Below, one piece after another: positions 10,509 to 18,557 of a stretch of DNA of 64,000 bases. Both the position numbers and the translations under genes were made by a program. The notes under the pieces were generated by a model. That model saw only the letters and a list, made by a program, of their open reading frames with translations. It was not told the DNA's origin and did not search any database. Position 1 is the stretch's first letter; each line of letters begins with the position of its first letter. This stretch comes from Paraburkholderia sp. BL10I2N1 (GTDB lineage: Bacteria > Pseudomonadota > Gammaproteobacteria > Burkholderiales > Burkholderiaceae). Location of the stretch: positions 2,914,001-2,978,000 of the forward strand of contig NZ_SNWA01000001.1 of assembly GCF_004361815.1 (NCBI RefSeq), given 5' to 3'.

Positions 10509-11275
10509 TGATCAAGCTACAGAAAATCGAAAAGTACTTCGGCGATCATCGTGTGCTCGATTCGATCGATCTGTCGCTCGCGCCGGGCAATGTCACCGCG
10601 TTGATCGGTCCGTCGGGCAGCGGCAAGAGTACGCTGCTGCGCTGTGTGAATCTGCTTGAAATTCCCGAGGCGGGCGCACTCGAACTCGGCGACCAACGGA
10701 TCGAATTCACTCGCTCTGTAAAGCCCTCGCGCGATGCCGTGCTAGCCATCCGGCGCCGCACCGGGATGGTGTTCCAGAATTTCCAGCTGTTTCCGCATCG
10801 CACGGTGATCGAGAACGTGATGGAAGGTCTGATTACTGTCCTGAAGTGGGACCGGGAGCGGGCCCGTCAGCGGGCGCATGAGTTGCTGACCAAGGTCGGC
10901 ATTGCGCACAAGGCAGATGCCTGGCCTTCGACGCTCTCCGGTGGCCAGCAGCAGCGCGTGGCGATCGCGCGGGCGCTGGCGCCCTCACCGGAGGTGCTGT
11001 TGTGCGACGAGCCCACTTCGGCGCTCGATCCGGGACTCGCGGCGGAAGTGGTCGATGTACTGCGGCAACTCGCGAAGGAAGGCATGACCATGCTAATGGC
11101 CACGCATGATCTGCGGCTGGCGGCATCGATTGCGCGCGACGTGGTGTTCCTGAACAACGGCGCGGTGGTGGAGGCCGGTTCGGCGCGCAATATTTTCACC
11201 CGTCCGAAGCGGCCCGAGACGGCCACCTTCGTTTCGACGCTCACGCAAACGCTGCCGGACGACTGGGAGGATTAG
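10508..11275 (+). CDS. Amino-acid ABC transporter, ATP-binding protein
   Basis: A 255-residue ATPase that powers the importer encoded just upstream. Walker A is G-P-S-G-S-G-K-S-T (near residue 33), the Q-loop is V-F-Q-N-F-Q-L-F-P, the ABC signature is L-S-G-G-Q-Q-Q-R-V, and Walker B is V-L-L-C-D-E-P-T-S-A-L-D-P. These match the GlnQ/YecC subfamily. The start codon shares a base with the permease stop (TGATG), so translation is coupled. A cystine-type substrate is inferred from the binding protein. Confidence 0.93.
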   Translation: MIKLQKIEKYFGDHRVLDSIDLSLAPGNVTALIGPSGSGKSTLLRCVNLLEIPEAGALELGDQRIEFTRSVKPSRDAVLAIRRRTGMVFQNFQLFPHRTVIENVMEGLITVLKWDRERARQRAHELLTKVGIAHKADAWPSTLSGGQQQRVAIARALAPSPEVLLCDEPTSALDPGLAAEVVDVLRQLAKEGMTMLMATHDLRLAASIARDVVFLNNGAVVEAGSARNIFTRPKRPETATFVSTLTQTLPDDWED

Positions 11276-11396
11276 CCGGACACGATGCGCGGAGCGTGCC
11301 TGCATGCACGGTTCGTCGTCGCGGGGCGCTCGGGGCTGCACGAACGCTGACATGCCAGCGTCTCGTTTGCGAGCGGACTGACGCAGGCCGCGATGC

Positions 11397-12248
11397 TTAA
11401 TTCAACGGCTTCACGAACTTCAGCGTCATCCGGTCGGACTCGCCGATCGCGGCATAACGTGAGCGGTCCACGTCGCCACCGCGGTACGTTGGCGGTAGCG
11501 ACCAGACGCCGTTCGGGTAATCCTTGCTGTCGCGTGGATTGCTGTTCACTTCGCTGCGTCCGGCGAGCACGAAGCCGGCGGCCTGTACGCGTTCGATCAC
11601 GTAGGCCTCGGTGACGTAGCCGGTCTCGATCATCTTTTGCACCGGCGTGCCCGGCGGCGCGCGATGCTCCTCGACACCCAGCACACCACCCGGCTTGAGC
11701 GCCGCGTAGAAGGCGCGCAGGTTGGCGTCGAGCTGGCCGTCCTCGATCCAGTTGTGGATGTTGCGGAACGTGAGCACGCGGTCGATGTTGCCATTCGACG
11801 GAAAGCCGCTGAATTGACCGGCATGCAGCGTGCCGTCAACCACGTTACCGAAGATCGCTGGCGTTGCCGCGAGCTTGCGTTTGAACGCCTCGCGATCGGC
11901 CTTTTCTTCTTGTGCGGCCGCCGGCGACGGGCTTTGATATTGCGCTTCGTACAGCGTGCCGTGGTCATGCAGGTAGGGCGCGAGGATGTCCGTATACCAG
12001 CCGCCGCCCGGCGCGATTTCGAGCACGGTTTGCGAAGGCTCGACTGCGAAAAACTGGAGCGTCTCCCGTGGATGGCGGTAGACGTCGCGCGCGCTCGCCT
12101 TGTCGGTGCGTTGGGGGTTCGCCACCGCAGCGGCCAGCGCGTTGGTGTCTGGCATGGGCGAGGCGCAGGCTGCGAGCAGAACCGCTGTGCAAAGGGCTGC
12201 GATCGTGGACTGCATCGCGCGGAGCATGGGTGTGGAGAAGGCGGTCAT
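11397..12248 (-). CDS. Predicted lipoprotein-like SAM-dependent methyltransferase (COG4798 type)
   Basis: About 283 residues. After a hydrophobic N-terminal stretch comes a lipobox-like L-L-A-A-C-A, suggesting export and lipid attachment. The remainder is a class I methyltransferase: V-L-E-I-A-P-G-G-G-W-Y-T matches the SAM-binding glycine loop, and L-K-P-G-G-V-L-G-V-E-E-H-R matches the post-motif strand. An exported methyltransferase is unusual because SAM is cytosolic, so the true location is uncertain. Several in-frame ATGs exist (12278, 12248, 12227, 12215), none with a convincing ribosome site; 12248 is a compromise. It is convergent with the ABC importer and divergent from the hybrid kinase. 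Confidence 0.7.
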   Translation of the reverse strand: MTAFSTPMLRAMQSTIAALCTAVLLAACASPMPDTNALAAAVANPQRTDKASARDVYRHPRETLQFFAVEPSQTVLEIAPGGGWYTDILAPYLHDHGTLYEAQYQSPSPAAAQEEKADREAFKRKLAATPAIFGNVVDGTLHAGQFSGFPSNGNIDRVLTFRNIHNWIEDGQLDANLRAFYAALKPGGVLGVEEHRAPPGTPVQKMIETGYVTEAYVIERVQAAGFVLAGRSEVNSNPRDSKDYPNGVWSLPPTYRGGDVDRSRYAAIGESDRMTLKFVKPLN

Positions 12249-12524
12249 GTTTCGTGTAAATGAATCCTGGTTTTGCATCCAGCGCTCGGGGCAGATTGCC
12301 GGCATCACCGGCCTGATCGAAGGCATCTCGCGAGCGAGGTAGCCGCGCGCCACGCGAGCGCTTGCAACTGGCCTGCGGCAGGCCTGGCCGCAGGGACAGG
12401 GTGGAAGATGCCGTTCGTCTCAATACAAGGCCGCGACAGCCGAAACGCGTACCGCGACAGAACGATGAGAATAGCCCTATTATGCTGAAAGCCCTTCCCT
12501 TTTTCCTCTGGATGCAAGGCAATC

Positions 12525-15500
12525 ATGCCATCGCAGATCAGGAAATCCAATGAGCAAGACGGTGCGCTTCGGGCGCCCGAAGGCGAGCCGGGAGATCACG
12601 AGCCCAGTGTTCTGAGTCGCTATCAGCGCACGTTTTTCTACAGCGCTGGCATTGCGATTTCGTTGATCATCGCGCTGCTTACCGGCGTTTTGCTGTATTC
12701 GATGGTCAACGACTACATCGAGCACCGCTACACCGACTTCGCCGTCCGGAGGACGCGCCTGCAACAGGAGTTCCTCGAACGCGAAACCCTGATACGGGCT
12801 TATGTTCTGCACTCGGAAGAGATCTGGGTTGCTGAACTCGCCGCGCCAGACTGGCTTCTCGACAGGTTTGCCGCACAACATGGACGTTTGATGGTGCAAC
12901 AGAGCCCGAGGTTCGGCGCGGTGATGGTATTGGGCGATATTAACCAGCAGCCGCCTGACCCGGAAGTTGCCCGGTATCTGGCGCTTGCGCGCGAGCTGAA
13001 CTACCGCCTTGGCGCCTTCGCCAAGGTACAGCCCGTTGGTGCTTCAGGATATGCGTATACGCCTGATCATCGGCTCATTGGCATCTTTCCGGCCCCAGAG
13101 GTCGGCGACCCGCTCAAATGGAATGGTGTGGAGAGTGTCGATGAGCTCGTCCGCCGCATCGCGCCCGACATTGGCGATCTGGCCGACCCGGCAGTTGAGG
13201 CCAGATTGTTTGCCAACCGTGATCCAGTGTGGTTCCCGCCGGCTGCGGATCCGTTTGGCGGGGAACCCGCGTTCAGAGTGGTGATGTCCGCGTTTGCGAA
13301 GGGAGGGCCATTTCTCGTCGTAGTTCGCAACTTTCCCGTGAGTTTGCTGCGCGAAGACCTTGCCACGGCACGCCATGACGAAGCCTCAATGATCATCGAC
13401 TCCGCAGGCAAGGTGATCCTCCTTGACACTGGCCCGACGGGCGGCGCCCGCGGGCTAACAGACCGGATTCTCAGTGCGGAACTGCAGGCCACGCAATCCA
13501 CGAGAGTGACTCGCCAGTATCTGAGGGGTCTCTTCATTGCCAGTGGTCCAGTGACGAGCGCGGGCTGGAGGCTCGTCTACGGCTTTACGTGGCGCACGAT
13601 TCTGGTCGAACTTTGGCCGGGCCTCGTGGGCTACACGGCGGCGATGCTGCTCGTGACAGCTTTCTTGTGGACACTCCTGCTGCTGCTCGATCACCGGATA
13701 TTCACCCCGGGCTATGTGCGCTCGCAGCGGGTTTTCGAAAGCGAGAACCTGAACCGCACCATGGTCGCCGCGGCGCCGTCCGGATTTGCACTGCTATCGT
13801 TCGAGCGCGGCGACGTGCTGCTGCAGAACGATTTGATGCGAACCTGCGAGTCGAACACACACCCGGACGAGCCGCCATTGCATATCCAGTTGCATGGCCT
13901 CTTCGACCCCGCCAAAGAGGCACCCGCGTGGCAGTCCGATCTCGAGATGTCCCTCAGACTGAAGGACGATCGCGTCGACGACCTGTTGGTCAGTCTGGTT
14001 CGAACGAAATACCAGGGGCATGACGTGCTGCTATGCAGCTTCTCCGACATCACTTCCCTCAAGAACACCGAACGAAAGCTCAATGAAGCGCGTGCAGCAG
14101 CCGATGCGGCCAATCAGGCGAAGTCGGCTTTCCTGGCCATGATGAGCCACGAAATACGCACGCCGCTCAATGCGATTCTGGGTAATCTCGAACTGCTTGG
14201 CCGTTCGCCGTTGTCGGCGTCGCAGAGCGAGCGGTTGCAGGTCATCACGTCTTCGTCTACCGCGCTGCTTGGCATCATTAACGACATTCTCGACTTCTCG
14301 AAGGTCGAGTCTGGCCAGATGACCCTCGAGACAATCCGCTTTGATCTCGGCGACACGATCCGTCAGGTCGCTGCGATTTTCGCTCCGATGGCGCGTGAGA
14401 AGGGACTCGAATTCGAGTGCTTCATTGACGACTCGCTCGCGCCGCACTACCTTGGCGACCCGACGAAAATCAGGCAGATAGCGGTCAACCTGGTCAGCAA
14501 CGCTATCAAGTTCACCAGCACTGGCGAAGTGCTGCTCGAGGTATACCTCAAGGACGATACTGTCGATGACTCGCCGGTCATTATCGGCGTGATCGACACG
14601 GGTATCGGGATGACGCCTGCCCAGCAGGAGAAGCTGTTTCATGCGTTCACGCAGGCGGATTCGACGATCAACCGGCGCTATGGCGGAACCGGCCTTGGAC
14701 TTGCGCTGTGCCGGCGTCTAACGGAGCTGATGGGCGGCACGATTCTGGTCAGAAGCGAGCCCGATGTGGGAAGCACCTTCGTCGTGACGCTGCCAATCCG
14801 GACTGATACAGGCGCGCCGGCTGATCATGCCGGCGAAGAACCTGTCGGGCCGGAGTCTGTGCTGAACGACGCACAAGCGGTTCGCGTCCTGATCGTCGAC
14901 GACCAGACTTCGAACCGCGAACTGCTCGCGGCGCAACTCGCGACGCTTGGATACGAAGCAAATGTGGCTGACAGCGGAAGCGCAGCGCTGCGGTGCTTTA
15001 ACGAGCGGCACTATGACGCGGTCATGACGGATCTCAACATGCCGGGGATGGACGGCTACACCCTGGCGCAATGCCTGCGGGCCCAGAAGGCGATTGCGCC
15101 GATCATCGCGATTACGGCCCATGCCGCAGCGGAGGAGCGCGCGCGATGTGAGAGCGCTGGAATCGACGCGGTCCTGGTCAAGCCGGCTCTGCTCGACACG
15201 ATCGATCAGACCCTGCGTCGGCTGGTCAACGAGGCTGGCAGGCGTCCCGTTAGCAGCGTGTCGACGAGACAGGACATTGCACAGGGTCCGTTGCCCGAGC
15301 GGGTGTATGTTGCGCTGACACGCTCGCTCGGGGAATCGCTGGCGACGCTACACGAGGCCCTCAATTCGGGCGACATGAAAACGATGCTTGATCACCTTCA
15401 CTCGGTGCGTGGCTCATTCGCCATGATTCACGAGACGGAGATGGCGAGCGCCTGCGAGCAGATGGAGCAGCTCGCCAGAAGCAACGACCCCGCCGGGCTG

Positions 15501-15581
15501 AGTGAGGCGCTGGCCCGCTTCGAGCCGCTTGCCTGGATAGCGCTCGCAAGGCGGGCGACCGATGCGCAGATTGACACGTGA
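12525..15581 (+). CDS. Hybrid sensor histidine kinase with receiver and Hpt domains (RcsC/BvgS-like)
   Basis: A 1018-residue membrane sensor. One membrane helix lies at about 38-60, an extracytoplasmic sensing region of about 300 residues follows, and a second helix lies at about 365-390. The kinase has the phospho-acceptor His542 in S-H-E-I-R-T-P-L-N-A-I-L, then an ATPase domain with N-A-I-K-F-T and D-T-G-I-G-M and G-G-T-G-L-G-L-A-L boxes. A receiver domain has Asp836 in M-T-D-L-N-M-P-G-M-D-G, and a C-terminal Hpt domain has His959 in H-L-H-S-V-R-G-S-F. The full His-Asp-His relay would hand phosphate to a separate response regulator. The two RcsB-like genes downstream are obvious partners. 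Confidence 0.92.
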   Translation: MPSQIRKSNEQDGALRAPEGEPGDHEPSVLSRYQRTFFYSAGIAISLIIALLTGVLLYSMVNDYIEHRYTDFAVRRTRLQQEFLERETLIRAYVLHSEEIWVAELAAPDWLLDRFAAQHGRLMVQQSPRFGAVMVLGDINQQPPDPEVARYLALARELNYRLGAFAKVQPVGASGYAYTPDHRLIGIFPAPEVGDPLKWNGVESVDELVRRIAPDIGDLADPAVEARLFANRDPVWFPPAADPFGGEPAFRVVMSAFAKGGPFLVVVRNFPVSLLREDLATARHDEASMIIDSAGKVILLDTGPTGGARGLTDRILSAELQATQSTRVTRQYLRGLFIASGPVTSAGWRLVYGFTWRTILVELWPGLVGYTAAMLLVTAFLWTLLLLLDHRIFTPGYVRSQRVFESENLNRTMVAAAPSGFALLSFERGDVLLQNDLMRTCESNTHPDEPPLHIQLHGLFDPAKEAPAWQSDLEMSLRLKDDRVDDLLVSLVRTKYQGHDVLLCSFSDITSLKNTERKLNEARAAADAANQAKSAFLAMMSHEIRTPLNAILGNLELLGRSPLSASQSERLQVITSSSTALLGIINDILDFSKVESGQMTLETIRFDLGDTIRQVAAIFAPMAREKGLEFECFIDDSLAPHYLGDPTKIRQIAVNLVSNAIKFTSTGEVLLEVYLKDDTVDDSPVIIGVIDTGIGMTPAQQEKLFHAFTQADSTINRRYGGTGLGLALCRRLTELMGGTILVRSEPDVGSTFVVTLPIRTDTGAPADHAGEEPVGPESVLNDAQAVRVLIVDDQTSNRELLAAQLATLGYEANVADSGSAALRCFNERHYDAVMTDLNMPGMDGYTLAQCLRAQKAIAPIIAITAHAAAEERARCESAGIDAVLVKPALLDTIDQTLRRLVNEAGRRPVSSVSTRQDIAQGPLPERVYVALTRSLGESLATLHEALNSGDMKTMLDHLHSVRGSFAMIHETEMASACEQMEQLARSNDPAGLSEALARFEPLAWIALARRATDAQIDT

Positions 15582-16167
15582 CTGCGGTACTTGCGGACCA
15601 TCGCCGGTTGGTCGAAGACGTGTAGTCAGCGCGGCAATGCGGTCAGGCCTGCTTTTCCTGGACGATTTTTCGTCGGCTTTCACTCGAATGCAAACCATTC
15701 CTAAAAATGGGACCTGGTCTACTTTCATTAAGAGAAATATGAAAATCAGCGGAATTTCTGACTGAGAAATATTGGACTAGGCGTATTTGACAATTTCTTA
15801 AGATTTTATAGGACTGCGCCTATTATCGGTGGGATGCCGCATGAATAAAGTCTCTGTGGTGTCATCGAGACAAGAGAGATGACATTGGGAAAGCGATACG
15901 ACAAGGCGTCGTTCTAACTCGATGTTGGCTACGCATCCCACGAGCTGTGAGGCGCGGCCAAGGCGGGCATTTCCGTGATGGATCTCGATCATGGTTTCAC
16001 GTACATGCCGCCCAGTGCGGATTGAAGCATGCGCTCGCTTCGCATGAGCCGATGGCTTGCGATGTCGTTGGCTTGATGGCTGGCGTGGCCCGCTGTTGAT
16101 TCATTGGGCTATCCGAATGATTCCAGCCCGCATCCTATCCAGCTGCATCCTTCTATGGAAATCAACC
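15582..16167. other. Long intergenic region in the phosphorelay locus
   Basis: Nearly 590 bases between the kinase and the first response regulator, with an AT-rich block (about 15690-15830) standing out from high-GC surroundings. A possible promoter is TTAAGA (15798-15803) and TATTAT (15821-15826) with a 17-bp spacer. Short reading frames here carry no recognisable family. I see no terminator and no RNA gene. Confidence 0.35.
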
Positions 16168-16917
16168 ATGAACTCATTCACGATCCGCGTAGTTCTCGCT
16201 GACGATCATCCTGTGATCCTCGAGGGCGTGCGTCATGGCCTGGAGAAGAGCTGCACGATCTCCGTGATCGACGCTGTAAAAAACTCGACAGCGCTTATTG
16301 CAACTCTGGACCATCATCCCTGCGACGTGCTGGTGTCAGACTATGTGATGCCCGGGGGCGACTATGGTGACGGTCTGGCGCTTTTCTCTCTGATTAGCCA
16401 GCGTTACCCGAATCTCAAAATCGTAGTGTTGAGCATGTTGGAGAGTCCAGCGGTCGTGCGCTCGCTACTGGATATGGGGATTCATTGCATTCTGAGCAAA
16501 GCCGATTCGGTCGAACACCTGACGACGGCCGTTCATACCGCGTACTCGAATGGCCGTTATTTGTCACCGCGGATGGCGACAATCGCCGCATCGATCAAAC
16601 CTGGCGTCCGGGGCAGCGCGGCTGGCTCCCCGCTAACAAAGCGGGAACTTGAAGTGGTGCGTTTTTTTGTGTCTGGAATGTCGGTTACGGAAATTGCAGC
16701 GCTACTGCATCGCAGCAAAAAGACGATCAGCGCGCAAAAGACAACAGCAATGGTCAAACTGGGTATCGCGCGGGACGCCGATCTGGTGCGTTACGGGATC
16801 GAGAGCGGACTGGTGTCGTCCACCATATCCCCAAATAATTTAACGGTGGTGGAGGGAGACAAGATTGCCCCCCAGCAGTTTCATCAGGGCATTTTGCGTT
16901 TGTCAGGTCGGTGGTAA
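16168..16917 (+). CDS. RcsB-like response regulator (REC plus LuxR-type HTH), copy 1
   Basis: A 249-residue regulator of the NarL/RcsB group. The receiver has the acidic pair in L-A-D-D-H-P and the phospho-acceptor Asp58 in V-S-D-Y-V-M-P-G-G-D-Y-G-D-G, which closely echoes RcsB (D-L-S-M-P-G-D-K-Y-G-D-G). The C-terminal helix-turn-helix (L-T-K-R-E-L-E-V-V-R-F-F, then V-T-E-I-A-A-L-L-H-R-S-K-K-T-I-S) is also RcsB-like. Translation most likely starts at 16168, where homology begins; the ribosome site is weak. It probably receives phosphate from the hybrid kinase upstream. The C-terminus runs some 35 residues past the HTH, which is longer than RcsB. Confidence 0.88.
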   Translation: MNSFTIRVVLADDHPVILEGVRHGLEKSCTISVIDAVKNSTALIATLDHHPCDVLVSDYVMPGGDYGDGLALFSLISQRYPNLKIVVLSMLESPAVVRSLLDMGIHCILSKADSVEHLTTAVHTAYSNGRYLSPRMATIAASIKPGVRGSAAGSPLTKRELEVVRFFVSGMSVTEIAALLHRSKKTISAQKTTAMVKLGIARDADLVRYGIESGLVSSTISPNNLTVVEGDKIAPQQFHQGILRLSGRW

Positions 16918-16940
16918 AAAGATTGCGCTAAGGACTAGCC

Positions 16941-17117
16941 ATGAATACGGATGACATTACGAGAATACGCGAACTGTTGATCAAATTCGGGGCGTTGTCA
17001 AAACGCGAGCAGATGAGATTTCTGTCGAATATGAACGACTTCATGTATGCGTCTCCGCAGCGCAGAAAACAGATGCTGCATGAGTGGGAGGAGTATTACC
17101 TGCAGAGAAGTGACTGA
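16941..17117 (+). CDS. 58-residue microprotein between two response regulators
   Basis: A short open frame with a good AAGGAC site 5-10 bases before its ATG, only 23 bases after the first regulator stop. The product is highly charged and predicted helical: it begins M-N-T-D-D-I-T-R-I-R-E-L-L, with K-R-E-Q-M-R-F-L-S-N-M in the middle, and ends W-E-E-Y-Y-L-Q-R-S-D. It has no signal peptide or membrane helix. I do not recognise a family. Its position suggests co-transcription with the regulator and perhaps a role as a small binding partner (inference). Confidence 0.5.
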   Translation: MNTDDITRIRELLIKFGALSKREQMRFLSNMNDFMYASPQRRKQMLHEWEEYYLQRSD

Positions 17118-17486
17118 CACGGATGTGGCGGCCGTTACGGGTCATATGCCGGGACGGATTGCCGTCTTCTGGCCGGCACGCCTGGGTTCGCTGCTGAACG
17201 TCTGCCGGGACAAAGCAACCATTCGCTATCCGTCGCATATCGCAGCCTATCGACTACCCGTGGCAAACTGACATTGGCGGATGCCCCTGCCTGTCACTAT
17301 CATGTAGTATGAAATATCTGCTTATCGGCGCGCCGATGCGGAGAGTGCCCGCGCGTCGTTTGCCGGGCCTTATTGGTTGGGCAGTTTTGCTGGTTTGTGC
17401 CAGCGTGTAAATAATTAGTAAAGTGATTGGCCGCCCCAGCGCCGGGTAACCCCTTCACATGCCTCACGCGGCATAGAGGACGTCGT
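17118..17486. other. Intergenic region before second response regulator
   Basis: About 370 bases. The part near 17380-17430 is AT-rich (GTGTAAATAATTAG) and probably carries the promoter of the second regulator. No gene or RNA that I can support. Confidence 0.3.
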
Positions 17487-18218
17487 ATGGCTTCTCTCAC
17501 GATCCGTGTTCTACTCGCAGACGATCACCCGGCCATGCTCAGCGGTGTCGAACACGAGTTGTCGGTGATCAGCACGATCCAGTTGATGGGCTCTGCGCAC
17601 AGTTCGACGGAATTGATCGCCCTGCTCGATGCAAAACCGTGCGACGTTGTCGTGTCCGACTACGCGATGCCGGCGGGCGAGTACGGCGACGGCATCGCGC
17701 TTTTTTCCCTGATCCAGCGGCGCTATCCGTCTGTCAAGCTCGTAGTGCTTACCATGCTGGACAATCCGGCGGTGCTTCGCGCGCTCGTGAGGCAAGGCAT
17801 ATTGTGCATCGTCAGCAAATCCGATGCTGTCAGCCACCTTATTCCTGCTGTACATACCGCCTATAGCGGTGGCAGATACTACTCACCGAGAGTCGATGAG
17901 ATCGTTCAGTCGATCGACTGGAATCGTCGTGGCCGCGGCTCGACGGACGTTCTCAGCCAGCGTGAATCTGAAGTTGTGCGCCTGTTTACATCTGGTTTGA
18001 CTGTCAATGAGATTGCAGACCGGCTGTGTCGTAGCAAGAAGACGATCAGCTCGCAAAAGTCGAAGGCGATGGAAAAGCTCGGCATTGACCGGGACGTCGA
18101 TCTGCTGCGCTACGCGATGGAGAACGGCATGGTGTCTTCGTCCGAGCGCACGTCAGGCGGCGAACCCGATATGCCTCTGCCGGAGGGGGGCATGCCCCCT
18201 GGTGCCTCGAAAAGCTGA
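17487..18218 (+). CDS. RcsB-like response regulator (REC plus LuxR-type HTH), copy 2
   Basis: A 243-residue paralogue of the regulator at 16168. Asp58 lies in V-S-D-Y-A-M-P-A-G-E-Y-G-D-G, the acidic pair is L-A-D-D-H-P, and the HTH reads S-Q-R-E-S-E-V-V-R-L-F-T-S-G-L-T-V-N-E-I-A-D-R-L. A GAGGA site precedes the chosen ATG at 17487. The two copies have kept all key residues, so both look functional. They may form homo- or heterodimers, as RcsB does with other partners (inference from the family). Confidence 0.88.
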   Translation: MASLTIRVLLADDHPAMLSGVEHELSVISTIQLMGSAHSSTELIALLDAKPCDVVVSDYAMPAGEYGDGIALFSLIQRRYPSVKLVVLTMLDNPAVLRALVRQGILCIVSKSDAVSHLIPAVHTAYSGGRYYSPRVDEIVQSIDWNRRGRGSTDVLSQRESEVVRLFTSGLTVNEIADRLCRSKKTISSQKSKAMEKLGIDRDVDLLRYAMENGMVSSSERTSGGEPDMPLPEGGMPPGASKS

Positions 18219-18513
18219 TTCGCCCCAACAACCGATGCAGCTTTGACTGCATACTCACATGCGAGATGGCCAGCCCTGTCGGCAAGTGGTCATCATGCGA
18301 TTTTCCACCGCTTCCGCAACATCTGTTTTCGACATTGCGGGGACGCATATATGAAGCGACTCGCGATGTGAAAGAAGCCATGATTTCAATCCATCGAGCG
18401 ACGTCATTCTGCGCGAAGCCTGGCACGGTTGTCGTCGATGCGCGGCGTGAAGGCGGCGGGAATTGGGTGGGAATTGGGCGCCCGGACAGCTTCTGCTTGT
18501 CAAAACCCTGCCG
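18219..18513. other. Intergenic region upstream of the SOS-type promoter
   Basis: About 295 bases with no reading frame of recognisable family. It leads into the LexA-box promoter of the FAN1 operon. Confidence 0.3.
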
Positions 18514-18546
18514 TTGACCTGCTATGATCGCTGTACATATATACAG
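18514..18546 (+). promoter_or_regulatory. LexA (SOS) box overlapping the promoter of the FAN1-helicase operon
   Basis: CTGT (18531-18534), eight A/T-rich bases ACATATAT, then ACAG (18543-18546) is a perfect match to the beta/gammaproteobacterial LexA consensus CTGT-N8-ACAG. A -35-like TTGACC (18514-18519) stands 18 bp before a TATATA (18538-18543) lying inside the box, so LexA binding would block the -10 element. The ATG of the first gene is 12 bases downstream of the box. Confidence 0.8.
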
Positions 18547-18557
18547 CTGTTATTTGA

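Noticed and set aside
15798..15826. RcsB-box-like sequence (TTAAGATTTTATAGGA)
   Set aside because: Only half of the consensus fits; may be a plain promoter element.
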